Shown here: piece after piece, positions 33,248 through 39,715 of the stretch | How positions within the stretch are numbered: position 1 is the stretch's first letter | Layout of the letters: every line of letters starts with the position of its first letter | From: Prevotella sp. UBA2444 | GTDB taxonomy: Bacteria; Bacteroidota; Bacteroidia; Bacteroidales; Bacteroidaceae | DNA: 44,242 nucleotides | Assembly (NCBI GenBank): GCA_002342665.1 | Contig: DDQK01000025.1 | Location: 155,609-199,850 of the forward strand | Reading direction: 5' to 3' | Notes under the pieces: model-generated | The model's database searches: none | Told to the model about the DNA's origin: nothing | Seen by the model: only the letters and a program-made list of their open reading frames with translations | Program-made: the position numbers and the translations under genes

Positions 33248-33616
33248 ATGATTACGAAGGACAGCATAGAGACCGCATATAGTTTTCTGCATCAGAAGCG
33301 GCAGGTCTATATACATTCCCAGCTCGACTGGCAGAAGGATGATATAGAGTATGCCATTGCATCATACGTCGATGATATGAGCCAGGAACTGTATGACATG
33401 ATAGCCAATGGCAGGAATGACTTCCTCCGTGCTGAGTTCACTGTCACTTTCGCTACCCTCGATACGATGGTGGCTGCTGACTATGTAGGCATCGTCAGCG
33501 GCAGGAATACTCCTGACAAGATGCAGAAGACAGGCTGGACTATCGAAAAGGCTCCCAACGTGAATGCACCTTTGTTCCGTGACAAAGCACAGTCACTGGC
33601 AGAAGACATTATTTGA
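33248..33616 (+). CDS. chimeric protein: unknown N-terminal domain fused to a flavin-reductase fragment
   Basis: 122 residues. Residues 1-60 (MITKDSIETAYSFLHQKRQVY...) are an unassigned charged helical domain. Residues 61-110 (FTVTFATLDTMVAADYVGIVSG...PNVNAP) align with residues 109-155 of the lipidated flavin reductase at 41104 (FTISFATKGDIVQSDYFGIVSG...PNVDAP). A flavin reductase needs about 160 or more residues, so the flavin site is incomplete. The last 12 residues fit neither. Ends overlapping the convergent DUF2271 gene by 8 bp. Probably a product of deletion or illegitimate joining; whether it works is unknown. Confidence 0.75.
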   Translation: MITKDSIETAYSFLHQKRQVYIHSQLDWQKDDIEYAIASYVDDMSQELYDMIANGRNDFLRAEFTVTFATLDTMVAADYVGIVSGRNTPDKMQKTGWTIEKAPNVNAPLFRDKAQSLAEDII

Positions 33617-34190
33617 TAACAGCCTTCACGTCGGTTATCATGTCCTTATGCGTCTCATTAGGCTCTGAGAGTTTCGAGGTGAGCGCCACGTTGCCAGCCT
33701 TGTCCTTCGATGAGAAAGAGCCAGTATAGACGATGCTACTGGCCTGATAGAGCGTAGCCTCCACCTTCACGTAGTACTTGCCATCCTTCACCTTCTTGCC
33801 CTGCTGGTCGGTGAAGTCCCAAGAGAATGTTTGCTTGCCGTTAGCCTTCGGCGTTGCACCCGTTACGGCATCCAGCTGCTGGTCTGAGAGGCTTTCAGCC
33901 TTGACGGTCTTCACCCAAGTCGGAACACAATTAGGACGCTTCAAGTAGCCACGCATCGGCTGTTCGTTGCCTCGCACACGGCCTTTCGTGGTAAAAGAGG
34001 TCACGAAGAGTGTCTTCACCACCTCACCCTTCTCGTTCTCAATCCAGACGGCATACTGGTTGGAGCCAGGGCCTGCCTGCTTCAGATAGTTAAAACTCAC
34101 TTCAAGGGTCTTACCCTTCTTGGCCTGAGCCATTGCAGGCATAGTCAATAGCATAACGGCGATAATCGCCAGGAAATACTTTTTCATCAT
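33609..34190 (-). CDS. DUF2271 secreted protein
   Basis: 193 residues. Signal peptide to about residue 22 (MPAMAQA). The rest reads as a beta-rich DUF2271 domain: LEVSFNYLKQAGPGSNQYAVWIENEKGEVVKTL, GATPKANGKQTFSWDFTDQQGK, and the C-terminal PNETHKDMI. Members are periplasmic and often travel with redox or flavin-linked membrane genes. Function unproven. Confidence 0.85.
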   Translation of the reverse strand: MMKKYFLAIIAVMLLTMPAMAQAKKGKTLEVSFNYLKQAGPGSNQYAVWIENEKGEVVKTLFVTSFTTKGRVRGNEQPMRGYLKRPNCVPTWVKTVKAESLSDQQLDAVTGATPKANGKQTFSWDFTDQQGKKVKDGKYYVKVEATLYQASSIVYTGSFSSKDKAGNVALTSKLSEPNETHKDMITDVKAVIK

Positions 34191-34242
34191 ATAAAATGGT
34201 CTTTTGTGTAGGGTTTGTTATAAACAATCAAAAATGTTGGTA

Positions 34243-34250
34243 CAAAAATA
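34243..34250 (-). promoter_or_regulatory. -7 box TATTTTTG of the DUF2271 gene
   Basis: Minus-strand TATTTTTG, 52 bp upstream of the ATG. Confidence 0.62.
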
Positions 34251-34272
34251 GGAAAAATCCGTGAATTATGAT

Positions 34273-34280
34273 TATTTTTG
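34273..34280 (+). promoter_or_regulatory. -7 box TATTTTTG, shared promoter-leader module
   Basis: TATTTTTG is followed by CAGTCAGATTTAAATG and a T-run, almost the same leader as after the box at 43019-43026. Drives 34313-35224. Confidence 0.68.
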
Positions 34281-34312
34281 CAGTCAGATTTAAATGTTTT
34301 TATTACTAGACC

Positions 34313-34381
34313 ATGGACAGAAGAGATTTTTTCAAGAGGAGAATCTTCCAACTCTGGAAGAGTTCTAACTGGCCTATATGA
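34313..34381 (+). CDS. 22-residue leader ORF with Tat-like start
   Basis: Starts MDRRDFFKRRIFQLWK, a twin-arginine-like (RRDFFK) N-terminus with no hydrophobic core after it, and stops at 34381. Its TGA overlaps ATG 34378 of an even shorter ORF (MIIKDSI, 34378-34401), which ends 10 bp before the esterase ATG. Looks like stacked gene-start remnants left between a promoter and a working gene. Confidence 0.35.
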   Translation: MDRRDFFKRRIFQLWKSSNWPI

Positions 34382-34411
34382 TTATCAAGGATAGTATATA
34401 ATAAAAGGAAG

Positions 34412-35224
34412 ATGACGAAAGAAAAGACGATATTGTTCCTTCACGGATTTTATGCCAGTGGCCAGTGTGTGCCGGCTGTGGCATTGAGGGAGGCTTTTGA
34501 GGGGAAAGCTAATGTGCTGACTCCTGACCTCCCACTCCACCCTAATGATGCCATCAGGCTCATCCGAGAGATATGTGATAAAGAGAAGCCTGACGTGCTC
34601 GTGGGCAACAGCTGCGGGTCGTTCTATGCACAGATGATCTCCCCGATTGTTGGCATCCCTGCCCTACTCGGCAACCCGCACTTCAAGATGTCTGACTTCC
34701 TCCGCGAACGTATCGGCAGCCATCAATACAAGTCACCACGGGCTGACGGCAAGCAGGACTTCACCATCGGCGAATACCTCATCAGCGAGTTCGAGGAACT
34801 GGAAGCACACCAGTTCGACTGCTGTAATATATATAATAAGGATCGCGTGTGGGGACTCTTCGGTGACGAAGACACACTGGCACACTTCGAGCCACTTTTC
34901 CTGAAGCATTATATGAACAGCCATCACTTCCCTGGAGGACATACCCCAACGGCAGAACAGTTCAAGACATGGTACTGTCCGCTCATCGAGAAGCTGCTGC
35001 TTGACTATCCCATCGCAGAAGACCGGGTACGCTACTTCCAGCACTTCAAGGGAAACAAGTACAAGTTGATAGCATCAGCCTTCGACTCAGAGACACAGGA
35101 ACGGATGGTAGTCTATCAGGCTCTCTATGGCGACCGCAAGTACTGGGTTCGCCCGGAAAAGATGTTCTTCGAGCAGATAGAACGGAACGGCAAACGCTTC
35201 TCTCGCTTCCAGGAAATCGACTAG
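34412..35224 (+). CDS. YqiA-like esterase fused to DUF1653
   Basis: 270 residues. Residues 1-200 are a small alpha/beta-hydrolase of the YqiA/YcfP kind: ILFLHGFYASG at the oxyanion strand, nucleophile Ser67 in VGNSCGS, Asp152 or 154 in FGDEDT, and His177 in FPGGHTP. Residues 209-268 (HFKGNKYKLIASAFDSETQERMVVYQALYG...WVRPEKMFFEQ) are a complete DUF1653 domain, normally a stand-alone protein of about 70 residues. A GGAAG precedes the ATG. Substrate unknown. Confidence 0.85.
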   Translation: MTKEKTILFLHGFYASGQCVPAVALREAFEGKANVLTPDLPLHPNDAIRLIREICDKEKPDVLVGNSCGSFYAQMISPIVGIPALLGNPHFKMSDFLRERIGSHQYKSPRADGKQDFTIGEYLISEFEELEAHQFDCCNIYNKDRVWGLFGDEDTLAHFEPLFLKHYMNSHHFPGGHTPTAEQFKTWYCPLIEKLLLDYPIAEDRVRYFQHFKGNKYKLIASAFDSETQERMVVYQALYGDRKYWVRPEKMFFEQIERNGKRFSRFQEID

Positions 35225-35237
35225 GAAGAATAGATAC

Positions 35238-35259
35238 AAAAGGCAGCACCAAGGCTGCC
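35238..35259 (-). terminator. hairpin terminator between 35224 and the small ORF
   Basis: GGCAGC (35242-35247) pairs with GCTGCC (35254-35259). The minus strand then has TTTT; the plus strand lacks a T-run. Best read as the end of the minus-strand small gene. Confidence 0.6.
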
Positions 35260-35312
35260 TTCCAAACGGGTTGTGGTAATCGACTTGTCGCTTCGCTTGT
35301 CGAAGAACTGCG

Positions 35313-35462
35313 CTATTCGTACCAGCGCTCGGCTTTGCCGCTTGGCTCGTCCAAGAACTCTCCACCGAGTAGCTGAGCGCTTCTTTCGGCTTTATTGCCT
35401 GTGGCCTCACGAGTATATTCCTTGTACTGTCGGCCTTGTTCGGTCTCATTAGTTACTACCAT
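35313..35462 (-). CDS. 49-residue small protein of unknown function
   Basis: Frame from ATG 35462 to TAG 35313, beginning MVVTNETEQGRQYKEYTREATG and ending GKAERWYE, hydrophilic throughout. It has its own promoter box (35515-35522), a 53-nt leader and a downstream hairpin with T-run, so it has all signals of a small monocistronic gene. No family recognised. Confidence 0.55.
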   Translation of the reverse strand: MVVTNETEQGRQYKEYTREATGNKAERSAQLLGGEFLDEPSGKAERWYE

Positions 35463-35514
35463 AGACTTACCCTTTAAATTCACAATTGGTAAAATGGCTA
35501 AAAGTATCTGGGTG

Positions 35515-35522
35515 CAAAGTTA
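35515..35522 (-). promoter_or_regulatory. -7 box TAACTTTG of the 49-residue ORF
   Basis: Minus-strand TAACTTTG followed by CACCC, 53 bp upstream of ATG 35462. Confidence 0.65.
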
Positions 35523-35614
35523 CTGCAAAAGCTTCTGATATGAAATACCATCCGCAAGGCATTTTACATCGCAACAGTTTGGTATTTCGGCAGATTTGAC
35601 CTGTTCAAAGCAAC

Positions 35615-35680
35615 TAAAGAGGGGGAAATCCCCCCGAATCTTTAGGACTTTACCCCTATCGTTTTAGAGTTTATCCCTTG
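35615..35680. repeat. degenerate repeat region, about 22-bp spacing
   Basis: TTTAG recurs at 35641 and 35663 (22 bp), followed by TTTACCCC and TTTATCCC; GGGGGAAATCCCCC (35621-35634) is a perfect small palindrome just before. Resembles the other two arrays in spacing but is weaker. The remainder of 35523-35700 holds nothing I recognise. Confidence 0.4.
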
Positions 35681-35700
35681 CAAAACTACTGCTTTATTCC

Positions 35701-35708
35701 GATCTTTG
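35701..35708 (+). promoter_or_regulatory. -7-like box GATCTTTG for 35763
   Basis: GATCTTTG departs from TAnnTTTG at the first base but has TTG at 35678-35680 at the right spacing; ATG 35763 follows after 54 bp. Confidence 0.5.
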
Positions 35709-35762
35709 CACCGTGATTAAGATAATAAATGTTTAACTCTTTAAAGTATAGGAGATAAAGAT

Positions 35763-36407
35763 ATGAAGAAGAAGATGATGATCCTGGCAATGATGATGGT
35801 CATGACTATCTCGGCCAACGCCGCTCGACCTCTGGTCGATTGCTACCAAAGGGACGCAAGAATGAGCTATAACGCAGCAAAGAACGAAGCCCTCTTCCTC
35901 TCTGACAAGATGGCTTACGAGCTCAACCTCACCGCTGCACAGTACGAGGCAGTCTATGAGATCAATCTCGACTACCTGATGAGCCTGAACGGACACGGTG
36001 ATGTCTTCGGCATCTGGTGGGATCGCCGTAACGCTGACCTCCGCTATGTTCTGAACAGCTGGCAGTACGACAAGTATGTGGCTCTCTCCCACTTCTATCG
36101 TCCTGTAGCTTGGAAGGCTGGTAGCTGGACATTCGCAGTGTACTCTCACTACAACAGAGGGCATTTCTACAATGACCGTCCAACAGTGTTCGTGACTTAC
36201 AAGGGTGGAAACAACCATCGCGATGTCCGCTTCTATGCAGACCGCAAGGTGACAAAGCCCGCTGTACATCATGCACCAGCACCTGCTCCGCATCACCCAA
36301 AGGCTCCTGTGAAAGTTGACAAGCGTCACGGTATTACAAACCACACCTTGGCAAACAACGCACCACGCCACGGCCACAGCAACGCAGGTCATTTCGGACG
36401 CAGATAA
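35763..36407 (+). CDS. secreted protein with His-rich tail
   Basis: 214 residues. Signal peptide 1-20 (TISANA). Residues 30-120 are helical and contain LSDKMAYELNLTAAQYEAVYEINLDYL, whose LTxxQ pattern recalls Spy/CpxP-like periplasmic proteins. Residues 120-165 are aromatic and basic; 170-214 are rich in His, Pro, Ala and Lys (HHAPAPAPHHPKAP). The His tail could bind metal. No definite family; the comparison to Spy/CpxP is inference. Ends at a strong bidirectional terminator. Confidence 0.78.
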   Translation: MKKKMMILAMMMVMTISANAARPLVDCYQRDARMSYNAAKNEALFLSDKMAYELNLTAAQYEAVYEINLDYLMSLNGHGDVFGIWWDRRNADLRYVLNSWQYDKYVALSHFYRPVAWKAGSWTFAVYSHYNRGHFYNDRPTVFVTYKGGNNHRDVRFYADRKVTKPAVHHAPAPAPHHPKAPVKVDKRHGITNHTLANNAPRHGHSNAGHFGRR

Positions 36408-36450
36408 AGAGTACGTTTTGCCTCTATATATGCCTTTCAAAAAGGACACG

Positions 36451-36485
36451 GGGAGCTCTCAGAAATGGGAGTTCCCTTCTTTTTA
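36451..36485. terminator. bidirectional rho-independent terminator
   Basis: GGGAGCTC (36451-36458) pairs with GAGTTCCC (36469-36476) with one G-T wobble, followed by TTCTTTTT on the plus strand; the minus strand has CCTTTTT a few bases after its stem. Separates convergent genes 35763 and 36483. Confidence 0.82.
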
Positions 36486-36719
36486 CATATAAAATACGAA
36501 CTTTGTTCCCTTCGAGCCTACGCCATCATAGTCAGCAGGAACTGGAAACTGGTTGATAAGCATGTCAACTTCTTCCTCCTCCAGATACTGGGTCAACTCC
36601 AGTTCTATGGCCATCCGTCGATCATTATAGCTCAGATTCCAGATACATTCTCCCAGAACAGCATTGACCACCGTCCTGATTTCATCCTGCATGCGCCAGA
36701 TGGTATCATAATCAGTCAT
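36483..36719 (-). CDS. 78-residue hypothetical protein
   Basis: Begins MTDYDTIWRMQDEIRTVVNAVL, acidic (ELTQYLEEEEVDML), no signal or membrane segment. Not recognised. Its ATG overlaps the upstream stop by 4 bp, so it is translationally coupled as the last gene of a three-gene unit. Small acidic cytosolic pairs like this are sometimes immunity proteins, but nothing here shows that. Confidence 0.7.
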   Translation of the reverse strand: MTDYDTIWRMQDEIRTVVNAVLGECIWNLSYNDRRMAIELELTQYLEEEEVDMLINQFPVPADYDGVGSKGTKFVFYM

Positions 36720-37054
36720 CTTACAATCTTTGCTTTCTGCAAATTGTCAAAGTCGCTCCAGAAATCAGATGCCTCAGAGTCGCTGAAGCCATTAGAGGAT
36801 AGCTCATGGAGAATGGCATCGAGAAGCTGCACTTTGGATATGTTCAGGTCTGGATCTACGTCGATGGGATAAGTGATGATGTCACCCATCGAGCCGACAT
36901 GAATATTGGTAATGGTTATCTCACCATCAACCAGCTTCACCTGAATACGCCTATTTGAACCGTATTCAGGCTTGGTCTCACATAGCTTCTGATATAACGG
37001 CGATTCGTTGTATTGCTCAGAATCTACAGAGTTTATAAGTTCCCTTAGAGTCAT
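36716..37054 (-). CDS. 112-residue hypothetical protein
   Basis: Begins MTLRELINSVDSEQYNESPLYQKLCETKP, soluble and acidic, with a beta-like centre (IQVKLVDGEITITNIHVG) and a helical end. Not confidently assigned. Overlaps both neighbours by 4 bp (ATGA type) in the operon 37200-36483. Confidence 0.72.
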   Translation of the reverse strand: MTLRELINSVDSEQYNESPLYQKLCETKPEYGSNRRIQVKLVDGEITITNIHVGSMGDIITYPIDVDPDLNISKVQLLDAILHELSSNGFSDSEASDFWSDFDNLQKAKIVR

Positions 37055-37200
37055 CCTATGCCTAACAATTCAATTTCAAAGATAAGTGTAGAGCCACCAG
37101 GGATGCCCGGTTGAGAGAATTTGCCATAGCCAACAGTTATGGCAGTAACATCTTCTGTTACTCTCAATTCGCTCGTATGTTTCAGTCCAATTTCTATCAT
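37051..37200 (-). CDS. 49-residue chimera: thioesterase start joined to FKBP end
   Basis: From ATG 37200. Residues 1-24 (MIEIGLKHTSELRVTEDVTA...) read as the first strand and helix of FlK-like hotdog thioesterases. Residues 25-49 (YGKFSQPGIPGGSTLIFEIELL) match the C-terminal strand of FKBP-type peptidyl-prolyl isomerases. Neither catalytic domain is present. It has an intact promoter and its stop overlaps the next ATG, so it may survive as the leader that couples translation of the operon. Confidence 0.65.
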   Translation of the reverse strand: MIEIGLKHTSELRVTEDVTAITVGYGKFSQPGIPGGSTLIFEIELLGIG

Positions 37201-37229
37201 AACTTCATAAATGTTCCTAATTGTTGGCA

Positions 37230-37237
37230 CAAAAGTA
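37230..37237 (-). promoter_or_regulatory. -7 box TACTTTTG of the 37200-36483 operon
   Basis: Minus-strand TACTTTTG, 29 bp upstream of ATG 37200; divergent from the box at 37260. Confidence 0.68.
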
Positions 37238-37259
37238 GTCAAATTCGGGCAGAAATGAG

Positions 37260-37267
37260 TAACTTTG
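37260..37267 (+). promoter_or_regulatory. -7 box TAACTTTG for 37299
   Basis: TAACTTTG 31 bp upstream of ATG 37299. Confidence 0.7.
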
Positions 37268-37298
37268 CCCTCAATTACAACAAAGTTTAAGAGAAACA

Positions 37299-37829
37299 AT
37301 GGATCAATTTGAAGAAAAACTGCACCAAGATCTGCACCAGTTCCTGCTGTCAATGAAGGAGGTGGATGAACGCTTGCCGGAGTGTCCCGATGTAGAAGAC
37401 AAATGGGAAGAGATAGCCAAGGCATACATTCCAGATGGCATCCGCGAGTTTCAGGACTATCCCTCGGCCTCGCTCGGATGGATGATGTATTTCGGCATGG
37501 CTGTTGCCAAGATGTGGGACACGGAATGGGATATCTATTCCAAAATTGACGACCTCTATGCCTACATGCGCGACAAACGGGGCTACGATTCAATGGACGA
37601 ATATATCCGTGAGGAAGTCCTGCTGTTGCAAGGTGTTGACTACACCGCTTTGGAGAAGGTAACTGGCGAGTGTGCTTCTCGTGTCTATAACGCCCTGATG
37701 CACCAACATATCGAGCCTGGCACCAAGGAGGCTTTCGATGCCTATGTCTCATGCCTTCACCAGCTCTACCTCTTTGGTGCTGCCATGCAACTGAAACGGA
37801 TGGGCTACCACATGACAAAGATGCAATAG
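37299..37829 (+). CDS. 176-residue hypothetical cytosolic protein
   Basis: Begins MDQFEEKLHQDLHQFLLSMKEVDERLPECPDVEDKW; alpha-helical, acidic, with an aromatic core (LGWMMYFGMAVAKMWDTEW) and no signal peptide. I recall similar unnamed proteins in Bacteroidota but cannot give a family. It has its own promoter and is followed by DUF1294 25 bp downstream. Confidence 0.75.
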   Translation: MDQFEEKLHQDLHQFLLSMKEVDERLPECPDVEDKWEEIAKAYIPDGIREFQDYPSASLGWMMYFGMAVAKMWDTEWDIYSKIDDLYAYMRDKRGYDSMDEYIREEVLLLQGVDYTALEKVTGECASRVYNALMHQHIEPGTKEAFDAYVSCLHQLYLFGAAMQLKRMGYHMTKMQ

Positions 37830-37854
37830 ACACCGAGCATTGCAATGAAGAAGA

Positions 37855-38127
37855 ATGATGCAAGAAACCATTGTGTACTATCTGATAATTATCAATATCG
37901 TAACATTCCTTGTCTATGGTATTGATAAGTGGAAGGCCAAGAAATCCTTATGGCGCATTAGGGAAGCCTCGCTATTGATGCTAGCGGTACTCGGTGGAAG
38001 CATCGGAGCTTGGCTTGGCATGAAAGTATGGCATCACAAGACCCTGCATAAGAAGTTCAGGTATGGCATTCCTGCCATCATCATCATTCAACTTGTAATA
38101 ATAGGTTATTTCCTTTACATACAATAA
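37855..38127 (+). CDS. DUF1294 membrane protein
   Basis: 90 residues, three hydrophobic segments, with the DUF1294 core NIVTFLVYGIDKWKAKK, WRIREASLL and GGSIGAWLGMKVWHHKT. Inner-membrane protein of unknown function. Two successive ATG codons (37855, 37858) compete for the start. Likely co-transcribed with the upstream gene. Confidence 0.88.
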   Translation: MMQETIVYYLIIINIVTFLVYGIDKWKAKKSLWRIREASLLMLAVLGGSIGAWLGMKVWHHKTLHKKFRYGIPAIIIIQLVIIGYFLYIQ

Positions 38128-38176
38128 AAGCATAAGATATGAGTAACAATTGTCGCAGTCTATGATGCCGTACATA

Positions 38177-38593
38177 TCAGAAACTGACTAAAACCTCAAT
38201 CACCTTCACCCAGTCCGTCTCTGCCTCGAAGCCGAACTTGTCGTCAATTCCCACGTTGAAATAGAGCTTCACCTCGAAATTCTGGAAACTCGTCTTTCCT
38301 ACTTCCGGATTCTCATTGGCATAGTCGAAAAGGATGCCCTCCTCGGCAAATCGACTCCTATACATGGCCATCTGCTCATCATAGCAGCCGCTCCAGAGAA
38401 TCATGCATATATCATCACGGCTGGTCATCAGCTGCAAGGCCTCACGGGCATAAGGATAATAGTCGAAGGTCTCCTCATTCTCATAGCAGGCCCGCAGAAT
38501 CGTGTCATGAATATCCACCACGACGTAGATCTTCTCCCAGTTCTTCTCCTTCTTCCGTTTGAAGGCAACCTCAAATGCTTTTCCTATATCCAT
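38177..38593 (-). CDS. HAD-superfamily-like protein with altered motif I
   Basis: 138 residues from ATG 38593 (a TTG at 38608 is also open). Motif I is VVVDIHDTIL: Asp27 is kept but the second catalytic Asp of DxDxT is His29. Motif II is ILWSGCY (Ser68), and Asp117-Asp118 in VGIDDKFGF stand at motif IV. Short, without a clear cap domain. Possibly a phosphatase with unusual chemistry or a non-catalytic HAD. A TACATTTG box lies 13 bp upstream. Confidence 0.75.
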   Translation of the reverse strand: MDIGKAFEVAFKRKKEKNWEKIYVVVDIHDTILRACYENEETFDYYPYAREALQLMTSRDDICMILWSGCYDEQMAMYRSRFAEEGILFDYANENPEVGKTSFQNFEVKLYFNVGIDDKFGFEAETDWVKVIEVLVSF

Positions 38594-38604
38594 GCTACAG
38601 CTTT

Positions 38605-38712
38605 TCAAATGTACGAATCAGGTGAATCACGGTTCCCCGTAACCTCCTGTGCCGCTATGACCAGCGTACAACAGGCAAAAAAGAGTGCTAACGGTAGTCT
38701 CTTCATATTCAT
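38605..38712 (-). pseudogene. truncated secreted-protein gene (signal peptide plus 14 residues)
   Basis: From ATG 38712 (or 38706) it encodes a good signal peptide (MKRLPLALFFACCTLVIAAQ) and then EVTGNRDSPDSYI before TGA. It begins 16 bp after the GH43 stop on the same strand, so it looks like the next gene of a carbohydrate-use operon that lost its body. Confidence 0.55.
38606..38613 (-). promoter_or_regulatory. -7 box TACATTTG for the HAD-like gene
   Basis: Minus-strand TACATTTG 12 bp before ATG 38593, overlapping the last codons of the truncated signal-peptide ORF. Confidence 0.5.
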
Positions 38713-38728
38713 TGCTGTTTCTTAATTC

Positions 38729-39709
38729 TCATTTGATGTCAATCTTGGGTATGCGTCCGTCCTTCATGCGCTGGAACTCGCGATATGCCGTGGTGCGACG
38801 GAAGCCGTTGCCACCAGAGGGGATACCGTCGTGATAGAAAAAATACGACTTTCCTTTGAAATCGATGGTGCCGCCATGAATCGTAAAGGAACCGGGCGAC
38901 TCGTCGGTGATGCGCCCCTCGTAGTGCCAAGGGCCGTGAATGCTCTTCGATGTCGAGTAAGCCCAATGTTCGGGTACACCGCCAGCAGCATATTCCAGGA
39001 AATAGGTATCGCCAATCTTATAGATCCACGGAGCTTCCTCAAAGCCAGTCTTCATCACTTTCTTGTGCAGCTGGTAGTCCATCTTCAAACATTTGGGTCC
39101 GAACTGTGCCTCGTCATCAAGCATAGGGCGCATATCGCAGATGCCGTTGTTGGCAAAACTCTTGTCTATGCTGATCATATCTTCGTTCAACTTGGCATAC
39201 CAGCAGCCGTTGTTGCCCCAGAAGAGCCAGGCCTGTCCGTCATCATCGACAAATACAGTGGGATCGATGAAGCCCCAGTCGCCGGGGATGAGCGGTTTGC
39301 CGAGAGCATCTGTCCAAGGGCCTTCCGGACGGTCAGCTACAGCCACGCCGATTCCATGCAGGTGCTTGGTGGTGTCCTCTGCAGCTACATACCAGTACCA
39401 CTTGCCGTTACGTTCTATGGCCTGCGAAGCCCAGGCATTGTCGCCCTGTTTGGCCCACTTGAAGTTGGCGGTGGTCAACACAATACCGTGATCTGTCCAG
39501 TGCTCCATGTCGGTAGTGGAAAACACTTGCCAGTCGGGCATACGGAAGTAAGTCGCCGTGTCCAGGTCGTGACCTGTAAACACGTAGAGACGGTCACCCG
39601 ATACTACAGGAGCCGGATCGGGATTGTACATGTGGTTGTTTACGCGCTTTTGCGCTTGCAAGGTAATGGCCAACAACAGCGTGATGGCTGCGAGAATGGT
39701 TCTATTCAT
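38729..39709 (-). CDS. glycoside hydrolase family 43
   Basis: 326 residues. Signal peptide 1-19 (ITLQAQ). Five-bladed propeller signatures: NPDPAPVV with the general base Asp31, FIDPTVFVDDDGQAWLFWG with Asp149, and GFEEAPWIYK with the general acid at Glu224/225. Family members are arabinofuranosidases or xylosidases; the precise activity cannot be read. It follows the MSEK gene by 6 bp on the same strand, so the two appear co-transcribed. Confidence 0.92.
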   Translation of the reverse strand: MNRTILAAITLLLAITLQAQKRVNNHMYNPDPAPVVSGDRLYVFTGHDLDTATYFRMPDWQVFSTTDMEHWTDHGIVLTTANFKWAKQGDNAWASQAIERNGKWYWYVAAEDTTKHLHGIGVAVADRPEGPWTDALGKPLIPGDWGFIDPTVFVDDDGQAWLFWGNNGCWYAKLNEDMISIDKSFANNGICDMRPMLDDEAQFGPKCLKMDYQLHKKVMKTGFEEAPWIYKIGDTYFLEYAAGGVPEHWAYSTSKSIHGPWHYEGRITDESPGSFTIHGGTIDFKGKSYFFYHDGIPSGGNGFRRTTAYREFQRMKDGRIPKIDIK

Positions 39710-39715
39710 ATCTTA

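Noticed and set aside
35225..35700. insertion sequence remnant
   Set aside because: I looked for transposase-like frames and terminal inverted repeats in the 35.2-35.7 kb gap and saw neither.
37222..37240. sigma-54 promoter at TTGGCACAAAAGTAGTC
   Set aside because: The GG-N10 position is followed by GT instead of GC and no TTGCA-like -12 element is present.
37201..37863. long upstream extension of the minus-strand frame ending at 37051
   Set aside because: It runs antisense through the 37299 gene and across a divergent promoter pair; only the last 49 codons from ATG 37200 are supported.
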